DNA of 64,000 nucleotides, taken from assembly GCA_948470475.1 (NCBI GenBank), contig OX419338.1, positions 27,103,136 through 27,167,135 of the forward strand, read 5' to 3'. The DNA is from Galaxea fascicularis. Lineage: Eukaryota > Cnidaria > Anthozoa > Scleractinia > Euphylliidae. Positions 1 through 12,640 of this stretch are shown here, piece by piece (the first letter of the stretch is position 1; each line of letters starts with the position of its first letter). Under the pieces are notes generated by a model. The model did not search any database. It was given only the letters and a program-made list of their open reading frames with translations, and was not told the origin of the DNA. A program made the position numbers and the translations under genes.

Positions 1-36
1 TGAAAAAAAAAATTCAATATTCTTTCTTATGTCAAG

Positions 37-1072
37 GATATACAGCTATTTCAAAAAACATTGTCAAAGGAAAAGCAAACATCCCATAAGCCAAGACTGC
101 AAGGTAGGATGATTTATTGGGTAATTTTAAATTGGTCTTCACTGCTGCAGTTAAAGTTAAATTTGCGACAACCTGCATGACTTCAACTTCCACCGTAAAC
201 ATTTGTCTACGTGTTTTAAAAGAGAAAACCAAGAACAGCTCACAATCATATTTCCTTCGAGAAGTGCCACTTTTGACAGTGTTAGTATTTGTTGGAAAAA
301 TACAGAGAAGAGCTTTTCCTGGCAGCAGATACCTCTTTCCGTCTTGGATACTTTGGTGATGGAAACAATATAGCTATTATCCGTATCAATCCAATATTTA
401 TTTGACTCAAATTAAAAGCCCTATTTTGCTCTGTCAGAGGAGACTCATAGCACACCTGTAATTGAGGACGTCAAGGTCCAAGAGTTCACAAGTTTTAATG
501 CACGCCTGTCAAGGCTGCGGGAAAAACACAGCCAATTTCCTGAGTTCAAGCTACAATGCTGGGCCAGAATGTTGGTCAGGGAAAAACAAATTCCTGCATG
601 CCATGTAAGTCATTTTGTCATGGTAACTGATGAATAGGCATCACCAGGCATAACAAAAACAATTTTTTTCTGATGTTAATCAGGTATCCATTTTGAATTG
701 AATTTACATCGAGAATTTTGTGGGACATTGTGTATAATCTGTTCTTACATTTTGTCTTCCTAATGAGCATACAAACCACCTGCTGCACGTGCATTTGAGT
801 GATTTGCATTTTGTAAATTACTCCCTTCCTTTGCAAAAATATATAAAGAACAGTAATGACTGAAAAAACCTTGAGAATTCCTGCGACCAAGCATTTTCTC
901 TTCTTTATCCTTCACATGATCTGACGCCGGGGCATGGCACGCACCACCAGAGATCTTTGCTAATGGTGCGGGCATTGTTGGCTAGTTTTAAAAATTCCCA
1001 CATTACCTTGCGGTCTTGGCTTATGGGCTTTTTGCTTTTCTTTTGACAACATTTTTTTGAAATAGCTGTATA
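37..1072. repeat. Fold-back element with inverted terminal repeats
   Basis: Bases 37-107 and 1003-1070 are inverted copies of each other. Both carry a stretch reading tatacagctatttcaaaaaa on one strand, followed by the same block around 'cccataagccaagac' and 'gcaaggta'. Weaker similarity continues about 25 bp inward. The interior, about 900 bp, shows no credible protein. The structure fits a non-autonomous DNA transposon or fold-back element; no target duplication was identified. Confidence 0.55.
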
Positions 1073-1852
1073 ATCGATTGAAATTCATCATCAGAAAGCT
1101 AAATGATTAATCGATAATACTCGATAGCACTCGATATTTGTTGATTGATTAGCAAATTCAACTGATTGAAATTGATAGTCACAAATTTGTTCTCACATCG
1201 ATGAAAATCGATAATATAAAAACGAAACGTGAGCCATACTCAGCATACTTTAACAGCAATCTCTTAACACAGCTGCATAAGAAAAATGGTGAAAGCTGTT
1301 CCTTTGTGGACATCAAAACTTACCCTTGAGCTTACATGTACCTTGGATTTGACTTTGTTCTTTCTCTGTTAGCTAGTGTTAGCTACTTTTCGAATTTTCT
1401 TACTCCAGGATCACTGACAGGCAATATTCCAGCCCAACAGTCCTATGGCACTTTATAAAATAACTAAGATAGTATGCAGGCTCGGATTGGTCGAGAGGCG
1501 TGTTTGTATGAGAGTATGTAAACATGGTTGTGACTTCAACTTGTTTGGCTTTCCGCAAATTTGAAAAGGTTTTGAGTTGAAAAACTCGACAAGTTTACTT
1601 TATTTACCCATTTCCTCATCGGTTGAAACTTGGAAAATCCTTAGAAACATGCTGTGTCAATTTTTTTTCGCTTGAGCTGAGAAAAACCCGTATTTTGGAA
1701 AGCATCTTTTTTGCAAAACAAAGACTGATTACGCTACAATAGCTTCGTGTACAAGACTTCGCGACTGGTAAGAATTTCTCTTTTAATCGATGTTCTAAAC
1801 AAGAGCGTTTTGGTTTTTTTGCTCGGGAAAGTTGTTTTCTAAAAGCAATAGA

Positions 1853-1893
<41 letters not shown>

Positions 1894-2131
1894 GAGGGGT
1901 TGGGAGAATTCTCCCAACCCCTCTTGTGTTTATATAAGTACAAAAGTGAATCGACACAATCTTTGTCTATTTTTTTTTAATAATTGTTGAACAAATCGAT
2001 AAAATTGATAGCTAATTATCGATTTCTATCGATTTCCCATATTAATCGATTGATTAGTATCGACTACGATCAATTAAGATCGATTTTTATCGAGTATCGA
2101 AAATATCGATTAGATACACCCTGATATAGCT
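1063..2131. mobile_element. ATCGAT-rich MITE, probably hAT-type
   Basis: Both ends (about 1070-1220 and 1975-2125) are crowded with ATCGAT/TCGAT words in inverted arrangement. The right end is an inverted CAGGGTGTATCTAATCGAT, a start typical of hAT elements. Flanks are aaatagct on the left and atatagct on the right, a 7/8 match that fits an 8-bp hAT target duplication. The left terminus appears to lack its first six or so bases. It appears to sit in the right arm of the neighbouring fold-back element. A near-perfect 52-bp palindrome (1883-1934, centred on GAATTC) lies inside. No coding capacity is seen. Confidence 0.5.
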
Positions 2132-3079
2132 CAGAAAAAGACACGTGAGACTTAACTATAAGCTTTTTTGTTGCCGAGAGATTGATCAGCGCACATCATA
2201 ATCCCATCCAAAATAAACATTCTTGTATACCCGTAACGTACTGCACAGATATTAAGGATAAGAAAATTGGATCGGAGAATAACCAAAGGTTTTCGGTGTT
2301 ATACAGATTTAATACGTGTCTTCGAACGTGAGTTAATTCGGCTTAACTTCAGAATATCCCGCCACTTAATATGCGTCTTCAACTGCTGCTCCCGCTGTCC
2401 CGAAGTCATACATACATGTATATTTCGTTGTACAGCATAAGCGTCGCAAACACGAATAGCCTCTCATCCATTCTTATTTGACTTTCACTATCCTTTCGTT
2501 TCATTCTGCTCTGACTTCGGGAGCAAGGGGGCAGTAGAATTTTTTACGCTCAGAAGTGGCGGGGGTATTCTAAAGTTGCTCCGTCAATTCTAACACGAAA
2601 TTCATTCCACCAAATCGCTCAACAAAGAATGCTTTAATTTTTGTTCAAGCAAAACAAATCACATAGCAATCCACTAACACCTCGAACAACACACAAGGAG
2701 ATAATCAAGTAACTACATCAAGCACGGTCGAAGCGTGCAATATAAAGGAAGTTAATTTCACAATGGACTTAACATTATATAATAATGAGTCATAACACAC
2801 TGCGACATGTACACCTCAGATTTTCGATTTCTAAACTATAGTAACAAGCATGCACAAAGAATATACATGAAGGCTCACCCGGGTCTGAAGCAGCCGTTTG
2901 CATTGCATACCAACCATGATCTCGGTTTTCTCCAATCTTCCGGCTTGTGTGCCGATGACTGGCACGGTGAACTCGACCGCCTCTCCATTTCAAGAAAAAC
3001 AACATTCTCGAAGTAGTACGGGCTGCGAAAGGACTGGGCATGGATTTCACCACAGGCACACCATCTTCCAAAACCGTTA
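2132..3079. other. No recognised gene
   Basis: AT-rich DNA. Short open frames on both strands at 2790-3113 overlap each other, and none carries a recognisable domain. Confidence 0.4.
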
Positions 3080-4865
3080 CACAGGTCTTTCCTTATTGTA
3101 TGGCTTTTACTGATAAAATAAAATCTATGCCAGAACTCGAGCCAGGACTCTAGTAAGGAGTTCTTTATTGTAATAATATATTTTTACTGTTTTTGCTGCG
3201 GAGCCACAGCCACCATTCAAACATGTGCTAACGTACATTTTCGATTTATCATCGGCCTTTGCCACGTTGGATCAAGGGACTGCATGACTATGAGCATGGC
3301 CGATTTTGCTTCATCACAGTTTAATTACATCCGATTACATTTCAGTACAAATGGTGATCTCTAAACTAACAATTAAGGCCTAGGGCAAACGTCGAATCTA
3401 AAGTCGCGTCGAATACATTTAAATAGGCGCGACAAAGAGTCGACTTCATTTCAGCTTGGTAGCAAACGTCGCACCTATTTCACCAGTTGGCTTAATTAAA
3501 ACACAGGAATAAGCACGCGCCCCCGTGCTATTCACCCGAAGCGCTGCTAATTAATGCTAGTAGTTGTAAGCGAGATGCCGGAACATAGTGCTCGCGACGC
3601 CTTACTTTGGCAATTAATTGCAAAAAATAGGCAGAGAAGAAGGGCATTGCATACAGCTCTGAGATCAGTGTATCCTCGTTTTCTTCGAAAACAGAACACT
3701 GGTTACAAATTGGTATTTTGCACTTCAAGCACTCGTATTTTGTGTTCATAAAACACGAACAGCACATTTCCATCCTGCTCGAGCTCAAGTGCGATGTCTT
3801 CAATGCCTTTCTAAATCTTGCTCTTTCGGGTCGAGACATTGTCTTCGCACTGCGCATGCTCGTCAGGGGGGGGAAAAATAGTGTTTGGCAGATGGGGGAG
3901 TATGTATTTTTGTGGCATTTGCCCAGTCTATCACATTTAAATAAATTATTTTGTAATTTGCATGATTTATGAATTGAGTTCGGCGCGTGTTTGGAGCGAC
4001 GTTTGCCGGCACGCCGAGCCGCTGTCGCATTATCCGAGTTGGCAACTCGAACCTATGCTAGAGTCGAATCGATTAATTTGAGTCGAATTTAATTGCAGCA
4101 AACGTCGCATCATTCATGCGCCTATTTCAAAATAAATAGGTTCGAGGAATTATATTCGAGTTGGATTCGACGTTTGCCCTAGGCCTAACAGTCCCAGTGT
4201 CTCAGTGTTGAATTCCGGCAACATCACAACCGGTTATGTGCTTTGGCTGAGTCACAATTTTCTAACACGTATCGTTGACATTTTCCCTCAACAAACCGAA
4301 ACATTCCACAACAAAACAAAATGGTAAAACTCCAAAGTGGGAACTCTTCGACATTACCCAAAAAAGAAGAACAATACTTTGTTCGCCTTGTTTTGACTAT
4401 TTTATGGCGTAATTTTTGTGATCTATAAGAGTAAAGACGATAAAAACTGCCGTCGGTAACACCGAAAAACATTGAGCGAAAATGATTTTAACTTTTCGTT
4501 GTGAAAAGTGACTATGGCACGATAAGCCATGAATCAACTCAAATGGTTGAGAATGGTTTTATTCTTGACTTCGATCAATTACAAATATTGCAAACTACAA
4601 ACCTTGACTACAAGTTTTGGGCAGTATTATTATTTTTTTTTTATCACTGTTAATGATAACATCTGATTGGCAATGACAACAGACGCTTATATGCGAGCTT
4701 GCACACGAAAGGGTTTCAGTGGAGTGTCACATTTGAGTTTGGCTTATATCGACGGGGTGGACGGTCGTACGTACGTACGTACGGATCGATGGGTTACCAT
4801 ATTTTCAATGGTGCTCTGCGCGCGCGCGTTTTCGGCACGTGCGGAGCACCGCTATTATCGGAATT
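3080..4865 (+). repeat. Mid-size repeat family, copy A (interrupted)
   Basis: This copy matches 49410-51665 (copy B, same orientation) and 58165-59575 (copy C, inverted) over long blocks, for example the segments around 'gccaccattcaaacatgtgc' and 'gccgtcggtaacaccgaaaa'. It is interrupted at 3377-4185 by a Harbinger-like MITE. Relative to copy B it lacks about 1.2 kb of centre: the text after 'attggcaatgacaacaga' jumps to the GC-rich tail. The tail (4690-4865) holds a gtac run and a CG-alternating tract. No coding function is recognised; a non-autonomous DNA transposon is the likely class. Confidence 0.65.
3377..4185. mobile_element. PIF/Harbinger-like MITE with TAA target duplication
   Basis: The 809-bp element begins GGCCTAGGGCAAACGTCGAA and ends with the exact inverse, giving terminal inverted repeats of at least 22 bp. 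It is flanked by TAA on both sides (3374-3376, 4186-4188). A 3-bp TAA/TTA duplication is characteristic of PIF/Harbinger elements. The empty site is visible in the related repeat copy at about 49710-49730, where the flanking sequences join directly. Subterminal regions are rich in GTCGAA/GTCGCA words. No transposase is encoded, so it would be mobilised in trans. Confidence 0.75.
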
Positions 4866-5750
4866 GTGTGGGTTGGGGCGGGAACGAACTACGAATTGCC
4901 GAAACACATCTACATCTACGTGTTTTCAGCACTTGGCAAAGTCCCTTTGAGTTATGGCTGTTATGCGTAGAGACATACACAGCCAAGCCGGCCACTTGCT
5001 GAATAGAACAGATCAGCACTAGGGGTGGTCACGGCCAGGGTTCGTTACGTCCCTCTATTTCTATCCCCAACTCGCTTCCGATCTTTTCCGTTGTAGTAAA
5101 AATTGCCCTACTTGTTCCTATATTCAGTTCTGACGGAATTAATGAACAATGCTTTCTTTTCAACCGTTCAGGCCGGTGAAGCCCTTTTACTAGTAAATCT
5201 CACCTGAACGTGACACTAACATTCTCTATTAAATGATTAAATGTACCTGCTGTGATTTACACTTCATGTAATCAATGCCTCATTACACCTCGCATATTCG
5301 TCTGTAGCTTACACCTTACACCCTGCCGACAATTACATTTACCTTCCAACTATGCAAAGTTGATGCGATAAGAAACCTTTGAGCTGTTCAAATGAGTTCA
5401 GTTCCTACATGGTACGTAGCTAAAAAATACGATCATAGTTTACCTTTAAATTATGAGGACTTATGCCGTCCTTCCCCATCCTACAAAGGTAAGACCTCAG
5501 ATTGTGTGATTAAATCGATGTATTTTATACCAACAGCGTACCAAAGCTGTCCTGCCCAACAATTAAGACATTGGACCCTAAAGTCGAAAGCCGGTTTTTT
5601 AACAACAAAGAAATTTGTTAATCTTCTAATGATCTCATAACAAATTAATTCCTGGCTGTAATTAATTAAACACTTTCTAATTAATTCAGAAGGGGCCAGT
5701 TCATAAAAAAAAAAAAAAAGGTGAGAGTTTAGCATTGCGTGATTGCCTTC
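4866..5750. other. Intergenic; contains a truncated SINE tail
   Basis: Bases 5011-5057 match the non-tRNA end of the SINE family seen complete at 31763-32036. Otherwise there is nothing recognisable. An A-tract lies at 5706-5719. Confidence 0.45.
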
Positions 5751-5894
5751 AAGGGGAATTGGCAGCGAGAGGCGATGTTTCCGACGAGTAGACAATTCCA
5801 GCTGAGCGCTTCGGACGAGGCAAAGGGGAATTGGCAGCGAGAGGCGATGTTTCCGACGAGTAGACAATTCCAGCTGAGCGCTTCGGACGAGGCA
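5751..5894. repeat. Perfect 72-bp tandem duplication
   Basis: The unit starting aaggggaattggcagcgaga occurs at 5751 and again at 5823, with the copies identical over the unit. The period is a multiple of three and the minus-strand frame stays open across it, but no domain is recognised. The identity suggests a recent duplication. Confidence 0.75.
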
Positions 5895-6435
5895 GAGAAG
5901 GCCACTGATTAGAACAGAAGTGTTGTCAACGTTTTAGTCCAATGAACTCATACAATTGTATTGCTCGGGTTTGGGATTTCAACAGGCGGGAACAAATGAA
6001 ATTAAAGGAGCACATTTTACAATTGTTCGGGTCACGAACGAAGGAGAGCAGCACTCTATGGTGAGGGTATTCAAATTAAATGCCCTGAAATACGATGGCG
6101 CGCGCTTGAGCGCGGTAATGATGCCCCATACGTACATTTGTTAACATTTAGAAAAAAAGAAATTGCCTTTTTGAGTACGACAGTATACCACACTTACGTT
6201 TTCACTTATGTGAGATAAGATCTAATTATGTTCTAATTCGCTTCGTTCAAACGAACGTAAATAATTTTACCCTTAAATTCCAGTAATACAAACAAATAAC
6301 ACTAGAAATATGGTAGGATGCGCAAGCGGATCCAAAACAGTTTATTATAAGATAGAAATTACAAACTCGATACTTTACTTTTTTTTATAATTGTTTCGAT
6401 ACACTCGATAATATATTACAAACCTAAACACTTAG
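5895..6435. other. No recognised feature
   Basis: AT-rich spacer between the tandem duplication and the retroelement. The retroelement's 3' non-coding end probably extends into it, but I could not place the terminal repeat. Confidence 0.3.
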
Positions 6436-7472
6436 TTACATTTCAAGGCTTTCTTCGACATACATATCCTTGGCAGAATCAGATTTCCACCTACCATGTA
6501 TTTTAAGGAGTCTTTCTGGAATCGAGTTCCTACTATTGTGTACCGCAGCTGTAATACCACCAGATCTTAAACAATGAAGACCATAATCATTAGGGCTGTA
6601 GCCCAGTTGAGTTAAGGTATCCCTTAAGATCTCTACAAGTAGTATAAGGAATCTTCCCGCTTCTTAGGGTATAGCTAGAAGTACTACGGTGAAAAACAAG
6701 GGGTCTGAATAAAGGGAGAGGGCTACTCAATTCAATACCAGATAAATCTAAATAACGTTATAAAACACCAATAGGACAGTGCTTAGATCCGGATGCACTA
6801 ATAAAGACAAAGTTCCCTTCCCTATAAAAATCTGTCTTACTACGAGGCACGAAAATTCTAATCGCTGTGAAATTCAATATGCTTAGGTGCGATATTGCAT
6901 AATTCGTCGTAACGAAAAAACCCTGCGAAAGCTAAAGAGCATAACGCAGTGTTACGAAGATTCTTTAAATTAGCATCTTTCTTGTTATGAATATCTAAAA
7001 TGCACCTTATAATTTCTGTGGAAATAGGCTTCTTTTTCATAACTGGCTGAGACTTCTGGCGTTTAGCGGATTCGATGATATTCCTGTAAAACTCACTATC
7101 CAAAGGATTACGATCCAAACTAGGGACAAAAGAATGTAACCTTTTTAGGGCCGCATGGGCTAAAATAACTGAGCAACTAGAAGCGCCAGACTGCTGAACT
7201 TCAAACAAATATAGAGAAACAACACTAAGAGGAAAAGGCAACTGCATGTTGAAATGTTTACTTTTAGACCAGTCCAAGAACTTTCTGATAACACGAACGT
7301 AAGTTTTAGTAGTTGAATTCGCCCTGGACTTCAACATAACATCTAGACCTTCATAAACGTTGATTGAAGAAAATTGTTGAAAGCTTTTCCAGGAATTACT
7401 TGATAGCATAATCATACTGGAGAGACAAGAACAAAACATACATGCTAAAAGAACAAAAGAAAGACAGAACAT
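6436..7472 (-). pseudogene. Tyrosine recombinase of a DIRS-type retrotransposon (frameshifted)
   Basis: The open part (7472-6858) encodes the N-terminal SAM-like region and start of the catalytic domain of a phage-integrase-type tyrosine recombinase. The C-terminal catalytic box is readable at about 6600-6436 in another frame: GLHCLRSGG supplies the H-x-x-R motif, HGRW follows, and the nucleophile tyrosine sits in DMYVEE just before the stop at 6436. The stretch between (6600-6858) is disrupted by frameshifts and stops, so this copy is dead. In DIRS elements this enzyme integrates a circular cDNA without target duplication. The gene lies downstream of gag and RT/RNase H of the same element. 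Confidence 0.8.
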
Positions 7473-7581
7473 CCTTTAAACACTGTACAAAAATCAGTCA
7501 TTGTTGAGGCCAGTGCCACGTAAATTAATAAACCATCGCATGGGCCAGTGCCGCACAGTCCAATAAAATAATCAGTAAAAC

Positions 7582-8847
7582 TTAATCTAAAGGCAATACT
7601 AGAATATTTCCTTTGAAAAGATCAGACCCTAAGAGCGAATTAAAATTTTTACCGTGGGTAAGAACATTCCCGATATGAATAGAGTGAGCAACAAGATAAC
7701 GACTATACTTGTGCGCAATTAAAGGCCAGAAATGAGCCGAAGGCCAAAGAGGTACCACGAGAGTACCAACGGCCTGCTGAGATTTCAGATGATGTAACAC
7801 GCGTGGAATGATACCAACAGGAGGGACCACTAAGCAATTTTCTCCTCGAAGAGACTGAAAGAAAAAATCAACACCCGAGGAAATGGAATTCCAAAACCTC
7901 GAGAAATTCTTGGGGAGCTTATGGTTATAATAATTTGCAAAACAATCTACACTATGTGGGCCCCACAGGTCTTCAAGAAAACGAAAAAAATCATCAGTAA
8001 TTTGCCAATCATCAGTATCAATTAAACGACTTATATAATCAGCTTGTTGATTCGAAGTGCGAGGGATCCACTGTACCTCTAAATGAATTCCCGATCGGAT
8101 ACAAATATCAAAAATCCTTCGGGCCATTTTATGCAAATCTAATTTCATGCTGCCCACTTCAACAATCTTAGCAGCTACTTGGCTATCGGTAAACCACTTA
8201 ACGTGTGATCCTTCCAACACTGAGGCAAATGATTGCAAAGAAAACTCAATAACAGACAAGTCCCTCCACGTTGAATTTTGACCTCTCTCATTCTCTGACC
8301 ACATTTTGTGGCACACAAAATCATTGTTGAAGTCAATAATTGCTCCACCACCAGTAGCACTGACGTCAGAATAAACAAAATAACTAGGAACTTTACTTAC
8401 AAAGCAATACCTAGCGTTGATATTAGCCATATTTTCCTTCCAAAAATAAAGTTCTTCCTTGCAGTAATCGTCGAGACGGGATATAGAATCCCAATTATCC
8501 CTGCACAAGGTGGACAAGACACAATGTCTGGTCATTATCCTGCCAATGTTACCAACTACAGGCCCGGTAGAGATAATTTTACCTATGAAGGAGGCTAACT
8601 CTCTCGCAGAAACTAGGAAATCGTCTTCAATAATATGATCAATTCTGTTAATGATCTTGACAATTCTTCTCTCGACAATTTTCAAAGAACCTAACACAGA
8701 ATTCCAGGTTATACCTAGCCAATCCAATAATTGGGTGGGTTCCCATACCGATTTGTCTTCGTTACTAACAAAACCCGCGCTATGCAAATCCGCTCTTACA
8801 TCCCGGGCCTTAATGCGACAACTTTCCCTACCTGAACAATCGCCCAA
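7582..8847 (-). pseudogene. DIRS-type pol: RT C-terminus, RNase H and methyltransferase-like region
   Basis: This 421-codon frame continues the RT thumb (LLDWLGITWNS), then shows RNase H motifs (VYSDVSATGGGAI, WFTDSQVAAK, QQADYISR). It ends with the region often described as DAM-methyltransferase-like in DIRS elements (VDCFANYYNHKLP, followed by a GVDFF segment and a PPVGIIPRVLHHL segment). It overlaps the upstream RT frame (9767-8796) in a different register, so one polyprotein is split by a frameshift. The order gag, RT-RH, recombinase on one strand identifies a YR retroelement rather than an LTR or LINE element. Confidence 0.8.
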
Positions 8848-9912
8848 CCGTTATCCAAGAAGATGGCTATACAAAGTCCCTGTATTCTCCAATACTTTTC
8901 TAAAGGCTTCAAAACCTTTGTGAAAACATAAGGGGCAGAGGAAAGACCGACTGACGGGAGCACAGTAAAAACATAAAATATTTCGTTAATGGAATCCGGC
9001 GCCCGCCATGAAAACCCCACAAAAGTTTGGTGCTCTTGTGCAATGTCTATATGATGGTAACCATTTTTTAAATCAAAGGAAAACATGTACGCGTCCTTCA
9101 TAAAATAAGACATCGCGATTTTCCAGTCCTCGTACTTAACACTTTGCTTAAATAACGACTTATTGACGTGGCGCAAATCAAGATTTACAATAAAAGGTTG
9201 CTCATTAACCATACAGACCCGGTCTGAATTAAGAAGCTCAAGTGCAGCTTGGTCCACAAATTCAGCATGAATTCGAGCCGACTTATTATTTCTTAGCTTT
9301 ACGGCCGCCGGAAAACTAATGAATGGCAACCTGTAACCGTTTTCGATAATAGACAAAATAAAATCCGGAGCACCTATAGATCTCCAGAAAACTAAATTAT
9401 TCTTCAGATTACCTTTAACACGTAATGAATGTCGATTTTCAAGTTCGTAATTCTGCGTGAATTGATCTACCTTCGCCAAAACATTATCATTACTTTGATT
9501 GAGTTGATTGGCCTGACGCTGGCTTGTTGTAGGAGATTCCAGGGAAAGAATCGTAGGTAAAGGGCTGGTAACTTCCCGGCCAGGACAAGGATCGACAGTC
9601 CTTCGCCCAGTGTCCGAATTTACCGCATTTGAAACAGCGGAAGAAGTCGCCAGAAGTGTCTCTACGGCCTGAAAGATAAAGGCAATGATGAAACCTGTAG
9701 AAAACAGTGGGGTAGGGGGGGGGTAAAGGAGAAAGATGAATAAACTGTATGGAACCGCAAGCGTCAATGGTACTCAAGAGCCAGGGGAGAGTATAAATAC
9801 TAATAACTGGCCAATTAGGACGTCTATGTAAAACAGAATACACAATAGAGGGTGCGGCAGGTGTGAAAAAACAACCGCAACTAATTACTTGGAATAACAG
9901 CGGAAAATACAT
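8796..9912 (-). pseudogene. DIRS-type gag zinc knuckle and reverse transcriptase N-terminus (broken)
   Basis: Two overlapping frames. The frame at 9912-9490 carries a CCHC zinc knuckle (CFKCGKFGHWAKDC, spacing C-2-C-4-H-4-C) typical of nucleic-acid-binding Gag. The frame at 9767-8796 carries RT palm motifs, including FSFDLKNGYHHIDIAQEHQ and GLSSAPYVFTKVLKPL. The catalytic box reads FLDN where the family has (F/Y)LDD, so the second catalytic aspartate is lost in this copy. Together with the frameshifts this indicates an inactive element. Confidence 0.75.
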
Positions 9913-12364
9913 ATAGCGTTACAATTTTCAAATTCAAAATGTACAAAATTGTACGTAGTTATGAAAACGGGAAGAAAGGTTTCTTCTTTGAAGAATTAAT
10001 ACGCCACAGAAAAAGTACTGCTCTTAAAAGACCTTAACTTTGGAAAATGAGGGATTATTGTCTGAGTTCTAATTGCTGACAAATTTGACAACTATAAATC
10101 AGGGATACCCAACGACGAGTTTCGGTTTATACCTGTTCGGTGGAGGGTAGTTCGGCTTAGGTTTTCGGCGTCGATCAGAGTGCATTCGGAATTTCGTGAC
10201 TGAAACGGGGTTTAAAAGATTCCCAATGGGGAAAACATAGCCCCTGACGTTTTCGGAAGGGTCATATTTGCTGTTTTAGGCAGTTAAAAAAGTAAGCTAG
10301 CATTTTCGGAGAGAAAATGTTTGCCAGAAAGTCCGTAAAAGGTTCATTTCAGTTAGCATATTTTGTTTTGTTGAATTTTCATACAATTAAAATTTCAGCT
10401 AAGGAACTCCGAACAGATCGAGTTCTTTTAGCTAACAAAAATATCACTTTAAACAGACTTGAAACACCATAAGGTACTTAAGAATGCCTTTCTACAGCTT
10501 TTAGTCGATTTGGCCCGTTGGGTGCCCCTGATAAATTTTGTATCAAGGTAATTATACTGTAGGCGTAGCTATAGGCGGAACGACACTCCCGTCTTCCCTT
10601 AATTAACTCTGGGAATAAAAGAATGAAAGGAACTTAGCTACTCAACAGACAAGTTTTCTGCGATGGCAAGTTCAGTCATTGACCAAAGAATAAAATGCAG
10701 GGGCGCAGCCGAAAATTTTCCAGAAGTACCGGCACAGTTTTTCAAATCATCTCCCCCCACTCAGGTCCTACTGAAATCGTTTTTTCGCTTGCCTTGATTC
10801 ACCAATTCGACATTTCCCAGAACACAGTTTGTTTTCTCTCCAAAGTTTTGCAGAAGCGTTGTTTTCAATTTTGCAATTTTGGTTGGCAAAGTCCAGCGTT
10901 TCTACCAAGTCTGGGAATATCATTTGAATCTCTTAAATGGAATACGCATGTCTTCGCCATAGTGGTTATAAAATGTATTCCACACCCTTTTCTGTATGGT
11001 TTAGCGAGTCTATAGCCTTCTGTGAAGACAGGCCGATCCAAAGCTATAAAACGAGGTGACCACAACATGTTCCGGCTCTTTACCATTCCGCTTGCTTTCT
11101 GCTCGCTATCTTCACTCGCTATCTCCCAATGAGTCACGTGTATTCTCCGTGGAAACTGACCGTGAAAAACACCGTCCAAAGCCTTAGTTCTGAGGCCATG
11201 TTTTTTATCAACAGCAGACCGGTGTGAATCAGTTGCGTAAAAATGAATGAAACAGGATGGAATTTGGGACCAGTTTCGCTTCGAAAAAGTTCCTGGAGTG
11301 CATGGCCAAAACTCTAAGTTGAACATTTGGAATGTCAAACAGAAAAAGATTCGAACATTGATCAAGCCAGGACACACAGGCGGGGGAGAGAATCTGCCTT
11401 CGCTCCTGTAAGAAAGCGGCAGCGTAGCGTAATCAAAACAGCACAACGTTATCGCTTAACATTGTTATTTGATGATTTATTATATTCCCTGATGTTAGTT
11501 TTCCTTAGTAGTAACAACAACAACAACAACAACAACAGCTAATTTTTTTGTACCCCCAAAACACAACAGCGGTATTTATATGAAATGAACTGAAATATAG
11601 TATAGGAAATTCGCTTCCTAAAATAACCTCGGAAGCCAGTTTACACGGAATAAGCTACATTAGTACAATTTCGGAGCTGAACATAGAGTTTCCAGCAATC
11701 TGATTCATTGAGCAGTTCCTCTAACCGCGCTAGACGGTGACACGCACAAAAAAGACCTCAGATATAAAACAACAAAAGCTGTCGTTTCCCCTCAGTTTTT
11801 AAGCCAATGATTCCCTGTTTCAGTTAGTCTTAGCCACCTGCAAATTCAAGAAGAAGAGAACATGAGCCAATCAGAATTAAAAGCAATTACATGTAGCCGG
11901 CAATAGAGATCGAAACAACTAAGATCGATTTTTCGCTCTGATAGTCACGTCAGAACATGATTATCGCGAAGTTATTTCCCGATATGGATGCGCCTTGCAT
12001 GAATGACACCAAAATGGCCGCAGTCAGATAATCGGTTTTCCTAATTCTACTTCAAGATTGTCCAATTCACACTTTTATATTATCATAAGTGAAAATTGAA
12101 AAGTACACTGAAAATACCGGTTTTATAACATTTTAAGAATTAATGTACCTCGGGCTGAATAAAAAGAAAGTATGTCATATATCGGCTTACTTTTTTCGTG
12201 AAGTTATTTCTCACTGGTGTGTATTAGAAAATATTGGAGGAGGGGCTTTGTGGTGCTCTCAGTTTGAGTTTTAGAACTTTGATGAGTCATATGAAAACCA
12301 CCAATTGTCTTCAGAGGCGTTCTTGTTTTCATACAGTTGCCGTCCTCGTTGCTTAGGGACGAGC
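9913..12364. other. Intergenic; one long ORF of unknown origin and an (AAC)n tract
   Basis: A 193-codon minus-strand frame (11446-10865) is open but matches no domain I recognise, and is more likely chance or repeat-derived. An (AAC)n microsatellite lies at 11512-11537. Nothing else is supported. Confidence 0.35.
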
Positions 12365-12640
12365 CATTTGACTTTTGAGGGGGGCGGGGGGGAATGGAAG
12401 ATTTTGAAAAAAAATTTCCTGCAGCCTCCCAAACAAAGAAAAAAATCCATACATGGCCAGGTCTGAGGAAAAAAAAAATTCATGCATCCATTGTGCAGCC
12501 AAAAAAAAATTCTTGCAGATCATAAAAAAATTATTGCGCTGCTTTTCGACTGAAAAAAAAAATCTGCCTTGTAGGTCAGTTGGGAAAAAAAGGTTCGTGC
12601 CACTGAGAAATCTTCCACTGCCCCACTCAAAAGTCAAATG
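12365..12640. mobile_element. Small MITE with regularly spaced A-runs
   Basis: It starts catttgacttttgagggggg and ends with the inverse (ccccactcaaaagtcaaatg), so about 35 bp of terminal sequence is inverted. The interior has eight or so runs of 7-10 A residues at roughly 20-35 bp spacing. No target duplication is visible. No coding capacity is credible; the open frames are poly-Phe or poly-Lys artefacts of the A-runs. Confidence 0.5.

Noticed and set aside
2790..3113. Overlapping frames on both strands as an exon
   Set aside because: A GTGAGC donor follows one frame, but two frames are equally open and no partner exon was found.
10865..11446. 193-codon minus-strand frame as a gene
   Set aside because: No domain, no splice partners and no signal peptide; could be chance or repeat-derived. 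Kept only as a note.
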